Shown one piece after another: positions 53,304-62,177 of a DNA stretch of 64,000 nt. A model generated the notes under the pieces. It searched no databases. It was not told the DNA's origin and saw nothing but the letters and a program-made list of their open reading frames with translations. The translations under genes and the position numbers were made by a program. The stretch covers positions 44,940,239 to 45,004,238 of the forward strand of contig OZ020613.1 in the NCBI GenBank assembly GCA_963971575.1, given 5' to 3'. The DNA is from Liopterus haemorrhoidalis. Taxonomy: Eukaryota > Arthropoda > Insecta > Coleoptera > Dytiscidae. How positions within the stretch are numbered: the stretch's first letter is position 1; each line of letters opens with the position of its first letter.

Positions 53304-53453
53304 GAACCAGAGATGGAGCTACAGATGACGTGCATCACGATAACACCAGCTCAAACATTACTTGCATAGAGGAAGTTAACATCAAGTCTGAACCTGCAGA
53401 CACCATTAAATGTGAAGAAGATAAACTAGAGAATTCAACTGTCACAAAGACTG
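53304..53453 (+). CDS. Type I linker exon of ZAD zinc-finger gene, module 3
   Basis: 150 bp, phase 1 to 1, acceptor 'gttaattatag', donor 'aagactg|gtgagt'. It reads 'DNTSSNITCIEEVNIKSEPA' then 'DTIKCEEDKLENSTVTKTG' with IKSE and IKCE motifs. It joins in frame to the ZAD exon upstream and the type II exon downstream, giving an acidic linker. Confidence 0.78.
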
Positions 53454-53674
53454 GTGAGTAGAGTTAATTGTATTGATGCTTCTGTTATTAATTACTCTTT
53501 GCACTTGTTTTGTTTGATTTCGTTTCACAGTCATTAGCTGATATTTTGAAGAGGTCGGCAGTTTTATATGTGCAGTCCACTTATATTTCCTTTATTTAAG
53601 TCATAACTACTGGACAAATTGTTTACTTTGGAAACATAGATAATAATAATAACAATGAATATTTTATATTTCAG

Positions 53675-53833
53675 AGAGTCGAGATCCTTTAGAGGCATAT
53701 GGTACATCATCTACTGAAGACGCGTCCCAGTGTAACTACAATACTAATATTATAGACACTGAGGGGATTAATATCAAGTCTGAACATAAAGATGATAGTG
53801 AATATGAGGAGAGTGCAGCTGGAAAAGATACAG
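53675..53833 (+). CDS. Type II linker exon of ZAD zinc-finger gene, module 3
   Basis: 159 bp, phase 1 to 1, acceptor 'ttttatatttcag', donor 'gatacag|gtcagt'. It reads 'SRDPLEAYGTSSTEDASQCN' then 'TEGINIKSEHKDDSEYEESA', with IKSE. It splices in frame to the finger exon at 57638. The intron between is enlarged by a ~2.1 kb LTR and a hAT MITE. Confidence 0.78.
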
Positions 53834-53853
53834 GTCAGTCAGTTATTTAATAT

Positions 53854-55932
53854 TGTCACGAGGGTGGTTAGAAGGAAATGCAACTCCTGCTTTTAACTTT
53901 ACAATTTATTAAGTTGCTATTCTTACTTTCACCCAAAATTATGGTGGCCAGATGGGAGGCCAGGGTATTAAATTCCTAAGAAAAGGGGGGAAACAAATAC
54001 AACTTAAAGTTGGTCGGACTAGCGTCAGTGGAGACGGGCGGGGTTCATGGTTATAATAATCAAGGGGCAGAGCTGGTTCCAAACAACTTCCCGTAAAATT
54101 ATACTAACGGTATTACGAAATAGGGCGCCAGTTAGTTAAACTGTCATTTGTTTAAGTGATCAGCGCAGACTAACATACGCTGAACTGACCTACCTTGGAT
54201 TTCCGTCTCTCGTACCATGTAATGTAAAACTAGGAGAAATAGGGGCTATTTAAAGTATACACAAATCTAATATAAAGCAAAAGAAGTGTCCCTTTTATTA
54301 TTCGGCAGTGAGTACCGATGTAGATTTAAATAATAGTACAAAATAAAAGCTAGTACAGTACATTAAAACAAATAATCAAAAGTATCTCACACAAATCGTA
54401 TTGCTACTACAATACTACCACAATAAACAGTCGGACATTGATCGATCATCGTATTCAGTTTCAGTAACGTACAAAAATACTAGAATCTACTTCCGACTCT
54501 TGTCGTGAGAACCAAGGACCATAAATTTATGTTATACAAAAATTAAAGAATATTATTCACAAAAAAAAAAAGAAAACAACTAAATCTAACACTTATCTGT
54601 ACCACACTCTTAAATAATGGTCTGAGCGGTAGGTGCTCATTCCCACGGGACTCCCAGGACAGCCCGACGGTCTCCTCATGTACACTTCGGAGCGTCTCTT
54701 CCTTTCCTACGTGGCTGGATCCAGGAAACGAAATTACTTAATCCGGGCTCCCACCGAAATGGATTGTCCAAAACGTTCAAAGCAGCAAAAAAACGGCGGA
54801 AAACGAAAACGTAAACGATATCGATAATCCCCAAACGGGAAAGAAAATGAAGATGGGACGGAAACGACGACGAGACGAAAACGGCCTAAAAAAATATAAA
54901 CGGAACTAGAAGTTTGATTCTGGGTGCGCACACTTCCGCTACAATGAGCACGTGGGAATTTTCATTTGAAAATCTCAAAAATTCGTATCTCACGATACGA
55001 ATTATGGTACAGAGATACTCTGTGCCTACTTTGAAATAAAGATAGACTCACCGAAGTTGTAATGTGGCCGTACGTGCGTATGTTGACCTCTTTTCTAAGT
55101 CCTGGTGGTAACTTTCGATGTACAATTGCACAATTTCACTGCACTAAACTGTAGAGCAAAACGTATCGTTGTTGAAATCTGCAAAAGATTTAATCTCGCT
55201 ACTTATATTTTGGCACAGTAACTTATTAGACTGTCACCACGTCTTGTTTTATCAGCGGTCAAACATTATATATCGCGCTCGGAGTCTAGGGTTTGTGACT
55301 GTTTGAACCTTTCTGAACACGTTTCCCTAGATATGCTGTGTAACACTAGGCGGGTGGAAGGTTTGGTGAGTACGCCCGGCGACACACATACGTGATCCGG
55401 GTGGTCTACTCTATTCAAAACAGGGGCCAATTTTTTTGAGTGTAACAAAGTATATATCCACTTTACAATGTAATTGTATGAATTTGTCCATGGAGTTGGG
55501 GAAGTCTTCGGTTCACCCGTTGTTGGACGAAATCGGCTTGGATCTAACTCCATGGCGGGGGTTGCCCATTAGAGAGTCGAGTAGCCTGGAGAAGCCTTCT
55601 CCCACTCACATGGTACTGCTGCTTGACTCACCAGATGTATGGGCACATGGCGTCGGTATCTTGGTCGTCACCGTGTTGACTGGAACTTGTATAGGAGTTG
55701 GCTAGGTTCCTCTGATCGGATTCCGTACGACATCCATGTACATATACTTCTGATTGACCTAGTTCTGATATTCATTCGTCATGACAAATATTACCTTATT
55801 ACGAAAATGTAACGTATGTATTACGTAATCAGGTAACATATGCTAGACGCTGACATATAGTTTTTTAATCAAACAGCTGAACGTCACAATGTCTAGGTGT
55901 CGCAATCCTGACCTAGAATTACCTTTGTGACA
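53854..55932. mobile_element. Long solo LTR with 4 bp target duplication
   Basis: It starts 'TGTCACGAGGGT' and ends 'ACCTTTGTGACA', a 12 bp inverted repeat with two mismatches and TG...CA ends, flanked by 'atat' on both sides (53850-53853, 55933-55936). The 2079 bp body is less AT-rich than its surroundings and has no transposase or gag/pol. The small frames inside it (54633-54827, 55266-55705) have no recognisable content. It is best read as a solo LTR left by recombination, inserted 20 bp into the intron after the type II exon. Confidence 0.7.
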
Positions 55933-56147
55933 ATATTATTGCGTTTGGTGTAAGATTCCAATTATGCTATTCGCAGTTTGTAGTTTACTAATTGTAGTAA
56001 CGGATTATTATAATTTATACAATAAATAATTTAATTCATTTTATTTCTCACAAACTTTCAAATTACGGCCAGACATGCTTTCAGTTCTCGCTGAACTAAT
56101 GGCGTATTCCATTGGACCACTCTGAAATTGCTCTGCGAGCGAGCAAA

Positions 56148-56155
56148 TGACGTCA
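56148..56155. promoter_or_regulatory. TGACGTCA octamer
   Basis: Perfect CRE-type palindrome in an intron of module 3. Others occur at 44269, 44374 and 46258. Confidence 0.35.
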
Positions 56156-56605
56156 TTCTCTATTCGAGTTTTACTAGTGAGCGCACCAAAGCAACTCTCA
56201 ATCGAATAAGTTTTTATTATTGTTATTATTAATTATTTAAAAATACAGTGATTTCCTTGCGTAAACAGTGCAGGATAATACTTTATGTATAAATTTTATT
56301 ATTTTATTTTTGTGATTGCAATAATTTATTTGTTCTCTGTTTATTTATATTAGCAAAATGTTACTTTTTTAAAATTATTTTATGTATTTTAATTTCCTAA
56401 TATGATTTATTATACAAAAAAATCATCACTGCTTGATGAAGATTCATCATTACTTGATGAAGAGTTCTAATAATATGCTCGACGCTGCTCTGACTTTTTA
56501 GCCAGAGCAAAAAAAGGTGCTCGCAGTTTTTTAGTTGGAGAAGTTCGAGGTTATTTTGACGCTCGCAAGCATGAACGTTTCACATAAAATTTGCATATCC
56601 TAGAC

Positions 56606-56904
56606 CAGTGTTTCCCAACCGCCGGTCCGCTAGATTTTTTGCCGGTCTGCGAGATTTTTTTTTTACTATGCTACTATTCCCCTAATAAGTTATAACGCAC
56701 TTAATTTTAAGACGAAAATCTCGGTCCTTAATCTGTTAATTGCTTAAGTAATAATTTGTTTCTTTTTTCACTAATTATATGTGATTTTTTATTTGTTTTT
56801 TTTTTCGAGTTTGTAATCAGTGCAATAAAAAATATATAATTTTTGCAATACACATTACTTTCTAAACTTGCCGGTCCGCAATGAAAAAAGGTTCGGAGAC
56901 GCTG
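56606..56904. mobile_element. hAT MITE with 8 bp target duplication (7/8)
   Basis: The ends 'cagtgtttcccaacc' and 'ggttcggagacgctg' are inverted repeats, with 'gccggtccgc' blocks inside both ends. The flanks 'tcctagac' (56598-56605) and 'ttctagac' (56905-56912) differ at one base. 299 bp, non-coding. Confidence 0.88.
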
Positions 56905-57637
56905 TTCTAGACTGATAATAAATGTTATGTAATAAATTTGTTTAATTATCTTTCGACATGTTTCACCAGCAGTTTAGTTTCTTCAAGATTTTTTGCGTGT
57001 TGTATACATTATACACATGTGAGTAGTTATCTTGGGCATGTTCTGTGACAGTCGATGACTGCATTCATCAGATGTGACCACAGTTGAGGGGGTCTCACGT
57101 CACCTTGAAAATTCTTTCATGGTCATTGCTGCATAAATAGTAAAAGAAGTTACCAGAAGACCTCCTTCATTAGATGTAATGCGGGGTAGCCTAAATTTTA
57201 GGCGCAACCCCAAAAATAAAAGCATAAAAAATATTTTTATCTTTGCAACCCTCAGGATATTCCACCCTGTGGGGTTTGAAATTATTTTCTCCTTTAAAAA
57301 TGTTGGTGGTCATACCAACTTATTATACAGACTGTAGAATGTGCAGACTGTGAAGTTAAACATCTTAATTTTTGATTTATTTGCACTAGTTTAACTGGTA
57401 AGCCGAATATGTCTGACGGTTGTTTTGTTTGTTTTGCCTTAATTTGAATATTTAAATGGGCATTTAGGCTTCGAAATTCATGATAATATTACTATTAAAC
57501 ATCCTGACAATCTGGAATCTGAGAAGTTATTGTGACATATCGCTTGAAATTCTTGGAAATAACACATCGGTTAATAGTTAATTAATATTCACTTTATTTC
57601 ATTTTTGTCTCACTAATTAATGCAAGTCTATTTACAG

Positions 57638-58446
57638 GTAGTGCGACATCTTCCACTAAACCAGATGTGAATTGTGAGTCATTAACCAATAACAAGTGTA
57701 TACACCCTACAACAATATGGCCATCTCATCTAGATAGTCTCAAAAAAATAGATTCTGGTAAAAAACGGTTTAAATGTGAGCAGTGTACTAAAACATTTAC
57801 AAGATCATCGGATCTCATTATTCACAAACGAGGACATTCTGGAGACAAGCCATTCAAATGTGATCAGTGTGATAGATCATTTGTAAAGTCCTCTCCTCTT
57901 ATTACTCACAAACGAGTCCATTCTGGAGAAAAACCATTCAAATGTGATCAGTGTGATAAAGCATTTTCGCAGTCTTCAAATCTTATTAATCACAAACGAT
58001 TACATTCTGGAGAGAAACCCTTCAAATGTGATCAGTGTGATAAAGCATTTTCACAACTATCAAATCTTACTAAACACAAGCGAATGCATTCTGGAGAGAA
58101 ACCATTTAAATGCGAGCAGTGCAATAAAGAATTTTCAGATCCGTCAACTCTCATTAAACACAAACGAACACATTCTGGAGAAAAGCCATTTAAATGCGAG
58201 CAGTGTAATAAAGCATTTACAGAATCATCAAGTCTCACTAAACACAATCTATTACATTCTGGAGAAAAACCATTTAAATGCGATCAGTGTAATAGAGGAT
58301 ATCTAGACGCATCAAGTCTCACTAAACACAAACGAAGACATACTGGAGAGAAACCATTTAAATGCGGGCAGTGTAATAAAGCATTTACAGAATCGTCAAG
58401 TCTCATTAAACACAAACGAATACATTCTAGAGAGAGGCCATTCTAA
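57638..58446 (+). CDS. C2H2 zinc-finger exon, module 3 (8 fingers)
   Basis: Terminal exon of a ZAD-type C2H2 transcription factor. Acceptor 'ctatttacag', phase 1. A short Thr/Ser-rich lead precedes eight fingers, each C-x2-C-x12-H-x3-H. Linkers are HSGEKPF apart from HSGDKPF (1-2) and HTGEKPF (7-8). Predicted recognition residues (-1,2,3,6): RSDI, KSPT, QSNN, QSNK, DSTK, ESSK, DSSK, ESSK. The stop at 58444-58446 follows 'HSRERPF', as in module 2. Joined to 49276-49612, 53304-53453 and 53675-53833 it gives an open frame of about 484 residues lacking only the first ZAD exon. It is the most intact gene of the cluster, and ZAD dimer binding to a target locus is inferred. The target is unknown. 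Confidence 0.9.
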
Positions 58447-58590
58447 TGTGATGTGTGTGATTTATACTTGTCAAATCTCTATAGACATAAACTATTACGC
58501 CCTGTAGAGAAACCATTGAATTGTTAGCAAGGAGATAAATCATATTCACGGTCAAAATACCTTAATAGTCATTAACCAACATATTCATTA
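58447..58590 (+). pseudogene. Fossil zinc fingers downstream of the module 3 stop
   Basis: In the same frame after the stop one reads 'CDVCDLYLSNLYRHKLL', a finger-like linker 'RPVEKPLNC', another stop, and 'GDKSYSRSKYLNSH'. These are remnants of at least two further C2H2 fingers now lying in the 3' UTR. Module 2 keeps one of them ('CYVCDKAFCTHQ') after its stop. Confidence 0.75.
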
Positions 58591-58797
58591 AATGAAGAAA
58601 AGTCTGGTTCGGCACAAAGAAAAACAATCTGGAGGGAAACCATTCAATTTTAATTGTAATAAAACCTAAGATAGTACCAAAATAACTTTTATATGTTTAT
58701 AAATATCTGAAAAAGAACGTAGTGCTTTTTGTCTTAGGAACAGCCTAGAGAACATTATACAACGTCCTCTTTATGAATATTAGTGTAATTTTATTTT

Positions 58798-58803
58798 AAT
58801 AAA
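58798..58803 (+). terminator. Poly(A) signal AATAAA, module 3
   Basis: AATAAA lies 352 bp after the stop, in a 3' UTR segment ('tagtgtaattttattttaat') alignable with module 2. Confidence 0.65.
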
Positions 58804-59201
58804 ATCATTTAAAAAATAACACATGTTTTATATGTAACGTTAGAGTAACCACGATTATGGCAGCTGTAGGTACTATAACTAATGCTATCGCCCTATGTCA
58901 TTATTATAATTACTATCATTTTAACAAGGTTATAGTAAACTCTTTTACCCATGTTTTCACTAAGAAATATGGGGATGATTTAATCTATTAAGAACCGAAT
59001 TTTTGTTTTTCGAAATTTGGGCATAAATTATGTTTATAAACTTAAATTAGCATTAAAAGCATGGTTTAGGTATTTTAAATATTTGGTTGTTCATTTAGGT
59101 ATATTTAAGATTTAGGCCGTTCCATATATGGAACGCTAGTACTTTAGGGTCCATAGAACTACAATTAAATAAAACAAAAGTAATGGATAGAAATATTTAT
59201 T

Positions 59202-59335
59202 TATGGCCGGTTGCTAAAGTAAGAATTATCTCTAACTCGAGTTAAAATCATTTGTTTTTGTATGTTGTAGCATACAAAAACAAATGATTTTAACTTGAGT
59301 TAGAGAAAACTCTTACGTTAGCAACCCGCCATTAG
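59202..59335. repeat. Near-perfect 134 bp palindrome (foldback MITE)
   Basis: The arms (about 59202-59264 and 59271-59335) pair over ~60 bp with few mismatches around a 6-base centre: 'catttgtttttgtatg', 'ttgtag', 'catacaaaaacaaatg'. A transcript would fold into a long hairpin. It sits in the 3' part of the piggyBac-like remnant. Confidence 0.85.
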
Positions 59336-59354
59336 AAAGTTAAAACTATACATA

Positions 59355-60060
59355 ACATTTATTTTGTATGAAATTCAATAAAACAACTAATACATAAGCC
59401 TACTTCACATTTACGACACTGAGTGCGCACAGATCTGCCTTTGAGATTTTGTCCGGAGCATCGTCGGCGTTTGTTATTAGGTATGTATTCCACCAAATGA
59501 TCTTTACCATCAAGGCGAATACCTGGAAATATCGTAGCATCCTTTGAAAAATAAGCGGGTCTACCAAATGATTTTGGTAAATTTTTAAAATTAGTTAAAT
59601 AACTTTTTGCAATTGCCGGTAAAATCCAGTTGTGTTGTTACTGGATTATGTATTTTGTAAATAATGCATGAATTTTGAATGGCAGCATCTAGTAGCCAGG
59701 TGAAAATGGGCCACCACTATTCCTAACCTCTTACCCCTATTCTATATACAATAGGGTCTGTTTGTCCTAACCCTTCAAAAATTTCATCCATTTTGTTTAT
59801 AAGTGACGCTAGTGCCACATCATCTGGAATATCATTATTTTCATTTAATATTTAAAATTTCCCACTCGTCTGCCACTATCCATTACTACTTCAGCATTTG
59901 CCACCTGAATCTTCATCTGCGGCATCCTCGTCTGAGATAATTCTCTGCTGTCCGGTGATTCAATATATACTGACTGCACACGATCATTGACATCAAAATT
60001 CTCCAAAACTCTTCACTTTCAAACATATCAGCAATTTGCTGTACCGTTAATCAAAAAAAC
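59355..60060 (-). pseudogene. piggyBac-type transposase remnant
   Basis: N-terminal acidic sequence near 60000-59900 ('SVYIESPDS', 'IISDEDAADEDSGG') is followed after a large deletion by 'MDEIFEGLGQTDPIVYRIGV', 'WWPIFTWLLDAAIQNS' and the C-terminal cysteine-rich domain 'NKRRRCSGQNLKGRSVRTQ' then 'CRKCEVGLCISCFIEFH'. The Cys pattern of the RING/PHD-like end is retained. The DDD catalytic core is mostly lost and frameshifts are present. Confidence 0.78.
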
Positions 60061-60130
60061 TAAAATAAAAATACAGAGTTAAAAAATGTATGCCAAAGAA
60101 CTAGCGTTCCAAATATGGAACGCCAAAATC

Positions 60131-61440
60131 AAGTGTATAAATTAGGCAAATAAATATATTATAATTTTATTTTAACAGTACAGACATTATTAGGTCTATA
60201 AAGAGTTACTTAATCAAAATTTGGATCCAGTCTAAATGTTGCAAAAATTAATAAAATCAGTACTTACCCATTTCTACGACCAAGGTCTTTCAGTCAAGCC
60301 GTAATACATCAAAATCGGTTCTAGGATATTCGCACAATTTCAATAACACTACGGAATTTTATATATATAGTTTATTATAATTTTGTTTTTTTCTGCCTTT
60401 CAAAAAAAAATAATAATAATAATAGTAATTATAACAAATAAATAAATAAATAACATTTGGTATTTGGTATTTAGAATTTTAAATACTTTTTGTTCAGTAT
60501 TTTGTATTTCAAATACTTTTAAAAAGTATATTATCCAGCTCTGTCATCATATTTAGAGAACTGATGGACGAGGACACCAAGTTTTACTCAGTATTTCCGT
60601 GTGTCGAAGTTCTACGAAAATTTTCTTAAAATTAAAGTATTAATTCACAAAATAATTCTTCATGCAGGGAATCGATGAAAGCAAAACATAAATCTTATAA
60701 GTTCAATTAACTTTTCGTCACCTTTAAAATAATATTTTATGTTACTTTTATTTAAAATACGACCCAGCTTTGTATAGTAGCATATTCTCCTACGATATTT
60801 CTCTTTTTTTTAACATGTCTCATATCTAAAATCATATCCAAACTCGTATCCAAAGCGGACTTCCTCATCCAATATAAAAACAGCTATAGTCAAACGTTGA
60901 GTACAGTATTGGTCTTATGGGAAATGGGAGCGGTGTTGCCAAATGTTGTAAAAGTGTCAAATAAGTGTCAATAATTCCACCATATTATACGTAATTTTAT
61001 ATTCTTTTGTTAATAATTTATTCAAATTAAATGGAACGAGTATGAGGGCAAAATGATTAATCATTTGTACCGCGTTTTCAACGACCAGCGCGATTTACAG
61101 CTGGCAACCTCGCTAAAGATGAAAAGAATAGTGTTATAAGGAGAACTCATTAGAGTATGAAAAATAATACTCCATTTGTCCTGTACTGCATTCTAACATG
61201 TGAACGGACTATAGTATTAAGTTTATTTCTTCAGACCACATTTCAACTTTATTTCTTTAGAAAACTCATGGTACAGTTTGGAGTACGATACGATAAAATT
61301 TTATCATAAAGAACTGTTGTGTTAAATTGTTATTTCAATAAGATAATTAATTTTAGAATAACAATATTTCGAAAATTGCCTTGTCACTTTTAATATTACT
61401 CTTTAAATTAAATTAAAATAAAGTTTAAATAAAGAGAAAA
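60131..61440. other. AT-rich stretch without recognised genes
   Basis: Around 60300-60370 the sequence 'ggaattttatatatatag' resembles the tail of the 13.8-16.4 kb family. AAT and TAA runs occur at 60410-60450. No coding or structural RNA signal was seen. Confidence 0.4.
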
Positions 61441-62175
61441 CTCAGATTCTACTGCTGAGCACCAGAAGACATGTCAATGCCAATCCGCCCTCCATAAAAT
61501 TTGGTATCCACGTAGACCATCATCTTCGTTGGGCTCAACAAGTGGATATAATAAGCTGTAAACTACGCTCAACTGTGTATCTTACAAGGAATCTAAAGCA
61601 TGTAGTCAGCTCAAAAGTTGTTTTAAAAGCCTATTTCTCCCGCTTTCAGTCCCACCTAACCTATGGGTTAGTAATCTGGGGACATTCACCTGCAGCAAAG
61701 AGAGTTTTAGCATTACAACGAAGAGTTGTAAGAATAATTGCCGGTACTCCTTTCAGAGCGGATTGTGGAGATCTTTTTGTGAAACTCAAAATAATGATTT
61801 TGCCTTCATTATTTATTTATCACTGTTTATTGTTTATACGCCAAAATTGAACCAATTACAGTACATTTGGTGAGACACATAATCACAACACTCGCATTAA
61901 ATGTTTGCGTCTAAATAAATCCAGAAATTGCTCAAATTATTTTGCTATTAAATTATATAATCTCTTGCCTGAGAGTATCTGTGCACTACCACTAGAAAAT
62001 TTCAAATTTAAACTTAAGATCATACTAACAAATAATCCAATCTATGTCATTGCTGACTTTGAAAATGTCAGTTTTGATTCAATTTTGTAAACTTTGTATT
62101 ATTGATATTATATTTGACTGACTAAAAACATTTTTTGTAATTGTAATTTGATTAATAAATATTATTATTATTATT
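61440..62175 (+). pseudogene. Jockey-like RT C-terminus with (TTA)n tail
   Basis: Plus-strand frames give 'GIHVDHHLRWAQQVDIISCK' (61498 on), 'FQSHLTYGLVIWGHSPAAKR', 'LQRRVVRIIAGTPFRADCGD', then after a stop 'FAIKLYNLLPESICALPLEN'. These are the thumb and C-terminal blocks of Jockey/CR1 elements. The tail is 'attattattattattac' at 62157-62175. One stop separates the two frames (61542-61850, 61905-62090). Only the C-terminal end remains. Confidence 0.85.
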
Positions 62176-62177
62176 AC

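Larger units (their letters stand above)
59100..60130 (-). mobile_element. piggyBac-like element, decayed
   Basis: It is bounded by inverted copies of a 28 bp subterminal motif: 'gttccatatatggaacgcta' at about 59119 and 'tagcgttccaaatatggaac' at about 60101. The minus strand carries piggyBac-type coding remnants at both ends. TTAA target duplications could not be assigned. Confidence 0.65.

Noticed and set aside
54633..55705. Several 60-95 codon frames within the long LTR
   Set aside because: No family recognised. They overlap on both strands in a segment with solo-LTR boundaries, so they are probably chance frames.
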